NCBI RefSeq assembly: GCF_014502795.1
Contig: NZ_JACVHF010000022.1
Span: forward strand, 1-44,110
Direction: 5' to 3'
DNA length: 44,110 nt
Source of the DNA: Heliobacterium chlorum
Lineage (GTDB): Bacteria; Bacillota; Desulfitobacteriia; Heliobacteriales; Heliobacteriaceae
The notes beneath the pieces are model-generated. The model saw nothing but the letters and a program-made list of their open reading frames with translations. It made no database searches and was not told where the DNA came from. Positions 6,009 through 13,915 of the stretch are shown in pieces; within the stretch, counting starts at the first letter, position 1; the number at the start of each line of letters is the position of its first letter. The translations under genes were made by a program, and so were the position numbers.

Positions 6009-7001
6009 ATGGGTAAAAAAATGTTATTTTGGCCTTCCAAAAACCCCGTATTGAGTATCCCCATTGCGTTAAGCCTCGGTTTTGTCACGGGCTTGTGGGT
6101 GGATACCCGTTTTCTAAGTGACTTTATTCTGATTTGCACCTTTTTAATGATTTATCCTACGATGATTGGGTTGAATCTCAAGGAATCTTTTGATTTCAGC
6201 CATGCAAAAGTCGTAGGAGTCTCATTAGTGATAAACTTCCTGTTGATTCCTCTGCTCGCTTGGGGATTAGGAAAGGCTTTTCTTGTATCAGATCCTACCA
6301 TGATGGCCGGGCTGGCTATCGCAGGATTACTTCCGACAAGCGGTATGACCATTTCCTGGACGATGATGTTTAAAGGCAATGTTCCAGCCGCCGTAAAAAT
6401 GACGGCACTCAGCCTTGTGATTGGCTCATTGCTGGCACCATTTTACTTGTTGCTGATGGTAGGCAAGTATGTACACGTCGATCTGATGAAAACCTTCATC
6501 ACTATCGCAATTGTCGTCTTCCTCCCATTAATTTTAGGACACCTTACCTTCAAACAAATTCTGAACCGCTACGGAAGAGAACATTTCCAAAAAGTCATCA
6601 AACCCTACCTGCCAGCGGTTAGCTTCTGGGCTATGTTGGCGGTTATCTTCTCTTCCATCTCGATGAAATCAAAAGCCGTCCTCGCTCAACCCCAATTGAT
6701 CGGCGGTATTCTTATCGCACTACTGGTGTTCTACATCATTAACTTCACCTTGAGCACCTTAGCAACCCGGTTGTTTTTCAACTATAGCGATGGCGTTGCC
6801 TTGATTTACGGCACCGTAATGAGAAACCTTTCTATCGCTCTCGGATTAGCAATTACCGCCTTCGGTCCTCAGGCTGCTCTCGTCGTAACATTGGCCTTCA
6901 TCCTGCAGGTGCAAGCTGCCGCTTGGTATGGTAAGCTGGCTGAGCGATATAAGTTAATCGGGCGAAAGCAAACAGAATCTCTCTTAGCGGAAGAAAGCTA
7001 A
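6009..7001 (+). CDS. BASS/ACR3-superfamily transporter
   Basis: 330 residues with about ten hydrophobic helices and a bile-acid:sodium-symporter/arsenite-exporter type fold: MIYPTMIGLNLKESFDF, GLAIAGLLPTSGMTISWTM, then YGTVMRNLSIALGLAITAFG. The transport substrate is unknown. True ACR3 arsenite exporters carry an essential Cys in helix 4 (PC-x-x-M), whereas here the position reads PTSGM (residues 109-113), so arsenite transport through a thiolate is unlikely. The N-terminal signature places it in the broad COG0385/COG0798 group. GGGAG precedes ATG 6009. Co-transcribed with the 4-TM protein and closed by the hairpin at 7048. Confidence 0.78.
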   Translation: MGKKMLFWPSKNPVLSIPIALSLGFVTGLWVDTRFLSDFILICTFLMIYPTMIGLNLKESFDFSHAKVVGVSLVINFLLIPLLAWGLGKAFLVSDPTMMAGLAIAGLLPTSGMTISWTMMFKGNVPAAVKMTALSLVIGSLLAPFYLLLMVGKYVHVDLMKTFITIAIVVFLPLILGHLTFKQILNRYGREHFQKVIKPYLPAVSFWAMLAVIFSSISMKSKAVLAQPQLIGGILIALLVFYIINFTLSTLATRLFFNYSDGVALIYGTVMRNLSIALGLAITAFGPQAALVVTLAFILQVQAAAWYGKLAERYKLIGRKQTESLLAEES

Positions 7002-7047
7002 CATCGTACAGAATACAGGATGATCTAAACAGATACTAAAAAAGGAA

Positions 7048-7075
7048 AAAGGCTGGCTTCGGGCCAGCCTTTCTT
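7048..7075. terminator. Bidirectional terminator
   Basis: AAAGGCTGGC (7048-7057) pairs with GCCAGCCTTT (7063-7072), loop TTCGG, followed by CTTTC on the plus strand and by TTCCTTTTTT on the minus strand. It serves the convergent BASS-type transporter and dsrE-like genes. Confidence 0.8.
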
Positions 7076-7102
7076 TCGTACTATGGCAGGAAAGTTATGT
7101 TC

Positions 7103-7477
7103 TTAGTTCAGTTGAAGTGTCGACTTAGCATTGTTCAGCAGGTCGACGATATCACTGCCGGTGATGATTTCAGCGGACGCAAGCAGTTCATCATTGGCAA
7201 TCTTGTTGTGATGCAAACAGGCACCGCAGATTTTTAATTGACCGCCCGATTCCAGGAAGTCTGCGAGAAGATCGCGGACCGGGCGGAAAGGTTCGCCGAT
7301 ATTGATATCGTCCACATAGCCTTCTTTCCCTAAATGAACACCGTCAACCAGCAACAACAGGCACGCTTGTTCCCCTTTTTTCTGGGCGGCTAAGGCCACC
7401 GTTAAGGCTACAGTGACGTAATTTTCATTGTTTTTGTTAAAGCCCAGTGTAACTACAAACGAAGAATCTTTTGACAT
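7103..7477 (-). CDS. DsrE-family sulfur-carrier-like protein
   Basis: 124 residues, the usual length of DsrE/DsrF/TusD-type proteins. Rossmann-like start (FVVTLGFNKNNENYVTVALTVALAA), then QACLLLLVDGVHLG and, near the middle, LKICGACLHHN with two cysteines in C-x-x-C arrangement that could bind sulfane sulfur. The C-terminus ends with a short helix typical of the family. The start is ATG 7477 behind AGGAGTGG; the upstream ATG at 7495 overlaps that ribosome-binding site. Its promoter spacer holds a CsoR/CstR-type palindrome, supporting a role in persulfide or sulfur homeostasis. The exact donor and acceptor cannot be told. Confidence 0.8.
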   Translation of the reverse strand: MSKDSSFVVTLGFNKNNENYVTVALTVALAAQKKGEQACLLLLVDGVHLGKEGYVDDINIGEPFRPVRDLLADFLESGGQLKICGACLHHNKIANDELLASAEIITGSDIVDLLNNAKSTLQLN

Positions 7478-7594
7478 GGGGTACCACTCCTTCATGTTTT
7501 CTCAAATGGCGACGACAAACTTAGCTATTATCAGGGGTATAATCTTATTTTTCCTCGTAATTGCAATGAAATCAACGGATGCCATTTGGCCATT

Positions 7595-7624
7595 ATTATA
7601 TACCCCCACGGGTATTAGATTCAA
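7595..7624 (-). promoter_or_regulatory. dsrE promoter with CsoR/CstR-like operator in the spacer
   Basis: Minus-strand -35 TTGAAT (7619-7624) and -10 TATAAT (7595-7600), spacing 18. The spacer and -10 edge contain the palindrome ATACCC-GTGG-GGGTAT (7600-7615). This is close to the operators described for CsoR-family repressors (copper CsoR, persulfide CstR): TACCC and GGGTA half-sites around G/C. Another ATACCCCT half-site lies at about 7536-7543. No CsoR-family gene lies in the window. Confidence 0.55.
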
Positions 7625-7753
7625 GTACGGCTAAACAAATCCACTCCATATTTCCGCCATTTGGTTTATACTAAAAATACTAGAAACTTTGTCTATACAG
7701 ATCTAAAACGCATATCAAATCGAAGGCACTATCACGAGTTCGGGGGGAGTCAG

Positions 7754-8437
7754 TTGACGAAACTATTAATCGTAGAAGATGAGGTAAAGCTGCGCGATAA
7801 CATCAGTCATTTCCTCGCCAGTGAAGGATTTTCGGTTATTACGGCCGCCGACGGTCTCGAGGCGCTGAAGATAGTACGGGAAGAAAGCCCTGACCTCCTG
7901 CTGTTGGACATCATGCTGCCTGAGCTAAATGGCATTCAAATCTGCAAAATCGTTCGTCAGGAAAGTGCTGTGCCGGTCATCATGCTAACAGCCTTAGGCG
8001 ATGAAGAAAATGTGTTGTCAGGTCTAGAACAAGGTGCTGACGATTATATCGTTAAGCCTTTTCGTATGCGAGAATTGGTTGCCCGTATACGAGCCGTTTT
8101 GCGCCGACATCGAGCCGCACCAGTCAGTGGAAATATGCTCCATTACGGCGACTTAGCGCTCGACTTGGATGCCGTTCGCTTAGAGAAAAACGGGCAAGAA
8201 ATTCCGTTGACGCCAACCGAATTTAAGCTCTTATCGATGATGGCCCGTCAACCCGGTCGCGCTTTTACGAGATTACAGCTTCTCGAAGGTGCTATCGGAG
8301 AGGCTTTTGAGAATTACGAACGTACGGTAGATACACACATTTTTAACTTACGCAAGAAAATCGAAGCCCAAACGGGAAAACCGCGTTATATACAGACGGT
8401 TTTCGGCATCGGCTATCGTTTTGGAGAAAGACCATGA
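7754..8437 (+). CDS. OmpR/PhoB-family response regulator
   Basis: 227 residues. Receiver domain residues 1-115: acidic pair E8/D9, phospho-acceptor D52 in LLLLDIMLPE, T79, K101 in YIVKPF. Winged-helix Trans_reg_C domain residues about 130-225 (LTPTEFKLLSMMARQPGRAF, ERTVDTHIFNLRKKIE, IQTVFGIGYRF). The frame is open from 7661, but TTG 7754 follows GGGGGGAG at good spacing and begins with the canonical TKLLIVEDE, so it is the start. Overlaps the kinase gene by ATGA (8434-8437), implying coupled translation. Target genes cannot be deduced; neighbours suggest metal, envelope or sulfur stress. Confidence 0.93.
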   Translation: MTKLLIVEDEVKLRDNISHFLASEGFSVITAADGLEALKIVREESPDLLLLDIMLPELNGIQICKIVRQESAVPVIMLTALGDEENVLSGLEQGADDYIVKPFRMRELVARIRAVLRRHRAAPVSGNMLHYGDLALDLDAVRLEKNGQEIPLTPTEFKLLSMMARQPGRAFTRLQLLEGAIGEAFENYERTVDTHIFNLRKKIEAQTGKPRYIQTVFGIGYRFGERP

Positions 8438-9870
8438 TCCTACGCCGAATACTGATGTCTTTTTTTCTTTTCATCCTGTTGACTTCGTTGCTTAATATTG
8501 TGATCAGTCATTACTCGACGGAACAAGTATTGGAACATTTTAATTCAACTTTTAAGAACTCTCTTTCTGAATCGGTAACAAAAAATCTACAGGACTATTA
8601 CAGAAAAGAGGGCTCTTTTGGTGGTGTGGCTGAGCCAATGATCTTACCTCGAGAACTTCAGCTCGTATTTACAGAACCCCATGCCCATGGTCCCCTATGG
8701 TCACCGATAGACTCAAACCATAATCATTCTTTCACCTTAGCTGGTGATGGTTGGTGGGATGTGGTTTTAGTAGATGATCAAGGCCACACCTTGATAGGAG
8801 AAGAACTGAAAAACAATAGGAAAGATGAAGGCTATCCTATCAACGTAGACGGAAAACAGATGGGTACCTTTTGGCTCATTCCGAAAGCGAACAGTTTACT
8901 TGAGATCACGCATAGCTTTCTCTTGTTGCCAGTGACTCGCAATAACCTTCTAGCGGCATTCCTTTCTTCTGTTATCGCTTTCATATTCGCCTATTTGGTA
9001 TCTCGTTTCTTCTCATCAAAAATCGAAACGCTAGCCCAAGCGGCACATAACATTGCCCTAGGGAATTTGGAATACCGTGTACCTGTGCGGTCAGAAGAAG
9101 TTCTGGGTAAATTGGCCGCTGATTTCAATACGATGGCCGATCGCCTACAAAAGGACAGGCAACTCCGACGGCAACTGCAAGCTGATGTGGTCCATGAATT
9201 GCGAACTCCTTTAGCGGTCAGTCAAGGTATTCTGGATTCGTTGGAGAGCGGATTTATCCCTTGGGATTCCAATTCCCTTTCTTCCTTACAGGAGGAGATT
9301 GGCCGGATGAACCGTCTCGTTACAGACCTTCATGACTTGAGTAAAGCAGAGACACGTCAACTCTCCATCCAAAAAGAGTTGATCTATGCGGGCGATCTTC
9401 TCGAAAGGATCGAGGAATCTTTTCAAAAAACAGCAAAACTATCGAACCTCGATTTCCTAGTCGATTTACCCCTTACAGAGAGGTCTGCCCTTCTCTATCT
9501 CGATCCAGACCGTACTGTACAAATCTTTTTGAATTTGCTTCATAACGCAGTCCGTTACACCCCGACCGGTGGGACCATTCGAATCATAGTCCGCTTCCAG
9601 AGGGAAATGAACAAAGACGGCATCGAACTCGCTGTCTCCGATACAGGTACCGGTATTGCCCCGGAACATATGCCCCATATTTTTGATCGCTTCTACCGGG
9701 GAGACCAAAGCCGCAGTCGTCAAACGGGCGGTTCCGGTCTAGGTCTGGCGATTGCTAAGGAGTTTGTAGAACTCCAAGGCGGTAAAATCACAGTGACAAG
9801 CACTATCGGTAAGGGGACCACCTTTTATGTTTGGCTGCCGGTCGAATTAGAAGCAGGGCTCGAGATTTAA
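8434..9870 (+). CDS. Sensor histidine kinase (BaeS-like architecture)
   Basis: 478 residues. TM1 (about 7-27), an extracytoplasmic sensor of about 140 residues, TM2 (about 171-190), HAMP (191-245), HisKA with H254 in VVHELRTPLA, and HATPase_c with N-box NLLHNAVRY, G1 DTGTGIAPEH, F-box HIFDRFYRG and G2 GGSGLGLAI. The sensor contains a His-rich segment (EPHAHGPLW and SNHNHSF, H83, H85, H96, H98) that may bind a metal ion; ligand unknown. Translationally coupled to the upstream regulator. A perfect 11-bp hairpin follows at 9910. All catalytic motifs are present, so the kinase should be active. Confidence 0.93.
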   Translation: MILRRILMSFFLFILLTSLLNIVISHYSTEQVLEHFNSTFKNSLSESVTKNLQDYYRKEGSFGGVAEPMILPRELQLVFTEPHAHGPLWSPIDSNHNHSFTLAGDGWWDVVLVDDQGHTLIGEELKNNRKDEGYPINVDGKQMGTFWLIPKANSLLEITHSFLLLPVTRNNLLAAFLSSVIAFIFAYLVSRFFSSKIETLAQAAHNIALGNLEYRVPVRSEEVLGKLAADFNTMADRLQKDRQLRRQLQADVVHELRTPLAVSQGILDSLESGFIPWDSNSLSSLQEEIGRMNRLVTDLHDLSKAETRQLSIQKELIYAGDLLERIEESFQKTAKLSNLDFLVDLPLTERSALLYLDPDRTVQIFLNLLHNAVRYTPTGGTIRIIVRFQREMNKDGIELAVSDTGTGIAPEHMPHIFDRFYRGDQSRSRQTGGSGLGLAIAKEFVELQGGKITVTSTIGKGTTFYVWLPVELEAGLEI

Positions 9871-9909
9871 TTCCTCCGTAAACATACAGTTTAGGGAGCC
9901 ATTTAAAGA

Positions 9910-9935
9910 GCGATTTCGTCGACTGACGAAATCGC
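9910..9935. terminator. Hairpin between convergent kinase and small gene
   Basis: GCGATTTCGTC (9910-9920) and its exact reverse complement (9925-9935), loop GACT. Only the minus strand has a partial T-tract afterwards (TCTTTAAAT), so termination is likelier for the minus-strand gene at 9947. Confidence 0.5.
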
Positions 9936-9946
9936 CTGAGGGAAGG

Positions 9947-10189
9947 TTAATGGGTTCTCCGACGTTCGAGCTCGTTCCTCGCTGATTCGGCTACCACCAT
10001 CGCTGTCTCCAACCGGTCTTCCAAAAGCTCATGAACTTCTGCCGGCATAGGAATAGCTGCGGCAGTTACTCGTCGTAAGAATAACCATAGGTCTCGCGAC
10101 GATTGTTCATAGCTATCGTGAATAGAACACAGCATTACCAGGTCTTCTGCCTCCTGCCGCTCCCGACTCTTCCGCCGTTGTTCAAAGAT
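9947..10189 (-). CDS. Small hypothetical protein with unusual start (or +1 frameshift)
   Basis: About 80 residues, hydrophilic and helical (QRRKSRERQEAEDLVMLC, ELLEDRLETAMVVAESARNE); no family recognised. The open frame begins well upstream of its first ATG (10135), and an excellent ribosome-binding site GGAGGTGAT lies at 10195-10203. The only in-frame codon at proper spacing is ATC (10189). The sole ATG near the site (10196) reads ATG GGC TAT CTT TGA, i.e. it stops after four codons at CTT TGA, the same slip sequence used in prfB; a +1 shift there would join the long frame. A single extra T in the run is the trivial explanation. Confidence 0.55.
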   Translation of the reverse strand: MFEQRRKSRERQEAEDLVMLCSIHDSYEQSSRDLWLFLRRVTAAAIPMPAEVHELLEDRLETAMVVAESARNELERRRTH

Positions 10190-10283
10190 AGCCCATCACC
10201 TCCGTAGATTAGGATGTCCCTTATTCGGGGTTATGGTTCCATCGCAATGACTTTTTGTATGTTCATATCGAGCAGAACGTAAA

Positions 10284-10310
10284 AAAAGCAGGTCCCACAG
10301 ACCTGCTTTT
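10284..10310 (-). terminator. Terminator downstream of the 6S-like RNA
   Basis: AAAAGCAGGTC (10284-10294) pairs with GACCTGCTTTT (10300-10310), loop of five. On the minus strand the stem is followed by seven Ts. It closes the transcript begun at about 10521. Confidence 0.8.
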
Positions 10311-10329
10311 CCTATTGATTCCATTTGTA

Positions 10330-10521
10330 TTAGAGCAATGTACCCGCCTATGCCGTCGCGCCGTGGTTTCTAAACCTGCTACTCGCAGGTGGGCATCTCA
10401 CAGTCGCTTTTGCCTTCCAAGCAAAAGTTGGCTTGACAGCTGCGGCTGGTCTTGAATCCCTAATGTTTCATGTAGGTTAGAAACATTCAGGGGCTTACGT
10501 ACATCGCAGGTACATTGCTTT
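10330..10521 (-). ncRNA. ssrS: 6S RNA candidate
   Basis: A free-standing transcript of about 190 nt with its own promoter and terminator and no ORF. The 5' end GCAAUGUACCUGC (from 10518) pairs with 3' GCGGGUACAUUGC (ending at 10335), giving a 13-bp closing stem with one G-U. Just inside are CGAUGUACGUAAGCC on the 5' side and GGCGCGACGGCAUAGG on the 3' side, similar in place and sequence to the conserved arms beside the central bubble of 6S RNA. The apical region forms further hairpins (AAUGUUUC/GAAACAUU, ACUUUUGC/GCAAAAGC, ACCUGC/GCAGGU). 6S RNA binds RNA polymerase holoenzyme in stationary phase. The class assignment rests on architecture; covariance search not run. Confidence 0.66.
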
Positions 10522-10527
10522 GTCGTC

Positions 10528-10556
10528 ATTATACCACTCTCAGTGGCGATTGTGAA
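10528..10556 (-). promoter_or_regulatory. Promoter of the 6S-like RNA
   Basis: -35 TTCACA (10551-10556), 17-base spacer, -10 TATAAT (10528-10533) on the minus strand. Transcription should begin near 10521, at the base of the closing stem. Confidence 0.7.
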
Positions 10557-10577
10557 ATGGAAAATATGCCTCCAAGT

Positions 10578-13358
10578 CTATCGAGTCTTTTTCTCCAGTG
10601 TCTCCAGAGAATTACGCAGTTCCCGCAACTTTTCCCCGTACCCATTCCAGTCGCCCGCTTTGAGCCGTTCGTTTGCCTCGTCATAGAGTTGACGGGCTTG
10701 GGTAGCGAGTTCAGCTACGGTCCGATTATCCCCCGATGGAGGTAACGCTGGTTGTCCCGGGACCACAATGTCAGGCCCCGGCTGGGCTTGCTGCCCCGGG
10801 ACGACCTCTCCCGTGGTTCCTGTTGATATGCCTTTGCCAAAGATTCGTTGTAACGCCGTATTTAAGTTTTCCTCCATGACAACTCGTTCACCGAAGACGA
10901 CGATGACTCGTCGCAAGGCCGGTAGTTTTCCCTGCTCCGACTGAAGGAAGAGCGGTTCAATGTACAGGAGCGAATTGTTCACAGGCAACACCAGCAAGTT
11001 ACCGCGAATCACCGATGACCCTCGCTGATTCCAAAGGGTGAGTTTTTGGGAAATTTCGGAGTCCTGATCGATCCTTGCCTCGATTTGGGCCGGTCCGTAA
11101 ATCAACTCTTGTTTGGGAAAGGTATAGACAAGAAGTTTTCCGTAATTCTCACCGTCAGAACGAGCAGCCATCCAGGCGACCATATTGTCTTTCCGTGAAG
11201 GTGTATAGGGGGTCATCAAGGTGAATTCTGGACGATTGTCACCAGGTAATTTTAACAAGGTGTAGTAAGGCTCAATCTCCCGTTGTTCCTTTTCTCCAGA
11301 CCGAACTTGCGGGAGATGCCATTCATCCTCCCGGTTATAAAATACGCCAGTGTCCTCCATGTGATAGGTGGCGTATACACGGCTTTGAATCTTAAGCAAC
11401 TCTTCCGGGTAGCGAATGTGTTCCCGCAACGACGGAGACATGCTTTCCATTGGCTGGAACATGCCTGGGAAGATAGCCGTAAAGCTGCGAATGATCGGAT
11501 CTTCCGGATCGCTTAAATAAAAGGTCATTTTGCCGGTGTAGGCATCAACAGTCGCTTTGACTGAGTTACGAATATAATTGCCTGCCCCAGCAGCCGGTTG
11601 AGAAAAAGGGTAGCGGTTCGATGCGGTATAAGCGTCAGCCACCCAGACAAGACGGCCGTCCTGAATAACCAAGTAAGGATCATCGTCAAAACGTAAAAAG
11701 GGAGCCACTTGTTGCAAGCGATCGACGATATTCCGCTCCATGAGCACCCGGCTTTCCGGTAAGATCTCCGATGACAACAGCAGTTTCAGGTCACCGAAAT
11801 AGGCAGCGTAGACGAGTTTTTGCCAAAAAGAGCCTACGGGCAGACCGGCATCGGCTTGATAGGTTGAGTAGACATTATCGTCACCGGAGGGATAATCGAA
11901 TTCTTTGGTTGCCGTTTTAACGATCACATAGTCGCCGGTCGTTTCACCAAAATAGATCTCCGGGCGGTTTATCTGCAGGCTCTCTGACGTCGCTTTCGGT
12001 GGAACGTCCTTTAAGAAGAATTTCGGCAGTCCCTCAGAGGTCGCTTCATTGACGGGACTCATGGCCACTCCATAACCATGCGTGTAGAGCAGACGTTGAT
12101 TGATCCAGGTTTTTGCCGAATCGGGCAGTGCCGTAGTATCTAACTCTCGAGCCGCCAACATGACTTGCCGTTTTTGTCCATCGACCATATACCGGTCGAT
12201 ATCGATACCTTTGAACTTATAGTACAGGCGAATCTCCTGAAGTTGGCTGTAGGTCTGTTGAAGAGGTCTCCAGTCCCATAAGCGGATACTGGAAAAGGTA
12301 TCATTATTCGCATTGATATCGGCAGCACTCAAGTCGTTTTTCATCAAAAAAGGCACATGCTGAATGCGATCGAGTCCAAAGGCCAACTTGGTGTACTGGA
12401 TATTCATATCAATATAGGGTTTTTCCATGACGAATTCATTCGGCTCTACCTTGAACCGCTGAACCAAGGCGGGATAAATCTGACCCACCACGAGAGACAG
12501 TGCCACGAGTGTACCGACACCGTAGAGGGCCCACCGGATCCTCCGTCTGACCACAGCAAAAAGCAGCAGGGCCGCCGTAACCACCGCAGCAACAGTGAGT
12601 ATCTGGTACGCAGGCAGTTGAGCGTGTACATCGGTATAGCTGGCGCCGACAACAACCCCTCGGGGGGAATAGACGAGATTACACATATCTAATTGATAGC
12701 CCAAAGCTTTGCCGAGGAAAAACAGAGCCCCGATACCAGCCAAGTGAAAACGGGCGCGGGGAAGTTCACCCCACCCTACTTTGCCAAAACCGAGTGTGTT
12801 GGACACCTGGTATACGATGAATAACGAAAAGGCGGTCAGCAGCAGAGTCGCTTGGGCGATGTGGTAAATCAATTCCCAGAAGGGTAACTGGAATAGATAA
12901 AATCCTACATCCCGCTGAAACAAGGGATCGGCGATGCCAAAACTCTCACTTTGCAACGCTAGCAAAAGGCTCTGCCACTCGCCAGAAGTCAACTGAGTCA
13001 CGACTAGAGCTGCCAGAAAGCTGATGAGCAAAAAGATTTTGTTGAGGTACTCAGGTTTTAGCCAATCACTTAAGGAAAACAGCCGTGGATGAGATTCCAT
13101 GTTTCGGGCGAATTGCAGAGCTTTGCTGACCACTTCCCTGGTCAAGCGCAGATTGACATAAAAGAAGAGAAAAGCCGCTGTGCCAACAGCAAGGGACAAC
13201 CCCCAGGACGTTAGAAAACGGGTTGTAAATACACCGGAATAGCCTTCCGAGCTAAACCAAAGCCAGTCTACATAGAGCTTTAATATCGATGTGAGTATAG
13301 GCAAGACAACGAATAGCACGAACAATACTAAGAATCCCAAGTATCGCCGCTTGTTCAC
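10578..13358 (-). CDS. UPF0182 family membrane protein
   Basis: 926 residues, the usual size of the UPF0182/COG1615 family. About seven N-terminal TM helices (LGFLVLFVLFVVLPILTSIL to LYGVGTLVALSLVVGQIYPAL, residues 7-290), then a large extracytoplasmic region with the family-typical NANNDTFSSIRLWDWRPLQ and YKFKGIDIDRYMVDG. A Pro/Gln-rich linker (about 845-880) leads to a C-terminal helical pair (LYDEANERLKAGDWNGYGEKL). The function of the family is unknown. The start GTG 13358 follows AAAGGGGA at rather long spacing. Expressed alone: a terminator lies upstream at 13411 and the 6S promoter begins just past its end. Confidence 0.92.
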   Translation of the reverse strand: MNKRRYLGFLVLFVLFVVLPILTSILKLYVDWLWFSSEGYSGVFTTRFLTSWGLSLAVGTAAFLFFYVNLRLTREVVSKALQFARNMESHPRLFSLSDWLKPEYLNKIFLLISFLAALVVTQLTSGEWQSLLLALQSESFGIADPLFQRDVGFYLFQLPFWELIYHIAQATLLLTAFSLFIVYQVSNTLGFGKVGWGELPRARFHLAGIGALFFLGKALGYQLDMCNLVYSPRGVVVGASYTDVHAQLPAYQILTVAAVVTAALLLFAVVRRRIRWALYGVGTLVALSLVVGQIYPALVQRFKVEPNEFVMEKPYIDMNIQYTKLAFGLDRIQHVPFLMKNDLSAADINANNDTFSSIRLWDWRPLQQTYSQLQEIRLYYKFKGIDIDRYMVDGQKRQVMLAARELDTTALPDSAKTWINQRLLYTHGYGVAMSPVNEATSEGLPKFFLKDVPPKATSESLQINRPEIYFGETTGDYVIVKTATKEFDYPSGDDNVYSTYQADAGLPVGSFWQKLVYAAYFGDLKLLLSSEILPESRVLMERNIVDRLQQVAPFLRFDDDPYLVIQDGRLVWVADAYTASNRYPFSQPAAGAGNYIRNSVKATVDAYTGKMTFYLSDPEDPIIRSFTAIFPGMFQPMESMSPSLREHIRYPEELLKIQSRVYATYHMEDTGVFYNREDEWHLPQVRSGEKEQREIEPYYTLLKLPGDNRPEFTLMTPYTPSRKDNMVAWMAARSDGENYGKLLVYTFPKQELIYGPAQIEARIDQDSEISQKLTLWNQRGSSVIRGNLLVLPVNNSLLYIEPLFLQSEQGKLPALRRVIVVFGERVVMEENLNTALQRIFGKGISTGTTGEVVPGQQAQPGPDIVVPGQPALPPSGDNRTVAELATQARQLYDEANERLKAGDWNGYGEKLRELRNSLETLEKKTR

Positions 13359-13410
13359 TAGTTTTAATAGTCCCCTTTCTCGAATCGTCAGAGAGAATTT
13401 TAGTTCAGAG

Positions 13411-13439
13411 TAAAAAGAGAAAGCCCGTTGAAACGGGCT
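13411..13439 (-). terminator. Terminator after the ACT-domain gene
   Basis: AGCCCGT (13422-13428) pairs with ACGGGCT (13433-13439), loop of four; on the minus strand it is followed by TTTCTCTTTTTA. It ends the PHP, channel, PaaK, ACT run. Confidence 0.75.
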
Positions 13440-13446
13440 GACTCCA

Positions 13447-13878
13447 TTATAAACCGTAAACTTCTTCGCCTTTCAATACGCCGATACCGTGTGATTGCAG
13501 CACCTGAATCGCGTCATCAAGGCGCTCCACGCGGAAAATCACTAACGCTTTATCAGGTGTCTTTTCGGGCAAGGCATAAAGGTATTCGATGTTAATTTTT
13601 GCTCCTGCCAAAACATCCATGATGCCAGCCAAACCGCCGGGATGGTCAGGAATGGCAACGGCGATGACGGAGGTCTCGCTGACGGTGAAACCGGACCGTT
13701 TCAAGGCAAGGTAAGCGGCGTCCGGCTTATCTACGATCAGGCGTAGGATACCGAAATCAGTCGTATCGGCTATCGATAAAGCCCGAATATTGATGTTTTC
13801 GTTCGCAAGTGTACGGGTCAAGGTGGCGAGACGTCCTGATTTATTTTCCAAGAAGACAGAAATCTGTTGAACTTTCAT
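13447..13878 (-). CDS. Tandem ACT-domain protein
   Basis: 143 residues with two ACT repeats: residues about 1-68 (QISVFLENKSGRLATLTRTL, NINIRALSIADT) and 70-140 (VIAVAIPDHPGGLAGIMDVL, INIEYLYALP). ACT repeats bind amino acids and small ligands. This stand-alone two-domain form regularly sits next to a phenylacetate-CoA ligase homologue in anaerobes, as here (PaaK-like gene 38 bases upstream), and is inferred to sense an amino- or aryl-acid for that pathway. GGGGAC precedes ATG 13878. Last gene before the terminator at 13411. Confidence 0.88.
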   Translation of the reverse strand: MKVQQISVFLENKSGRLATLTRTLANENINIRALSIADTTDFGILRLIVDKPDAAYLALKRSGFTVSETSVIAVAIPDHPGGLAGIMDVLAGAKINIEYLYALPEKTPDKALVIFRVERLDDAIQVLQSHGIGVLKGEEVYGL

Positions 13879-13915
13879 AAGATTGTCCCCTTTCTAGTAT
13901 ACTCAGATATTCAGG

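Noticed and set aside
10147-10203. Start of prfB (release factor 2), because of TAT CTT TGA
   Set aside because: The protein after the shift has no RF2 motifs and ends after about 80 residues; only the slip-like sequence is shared.
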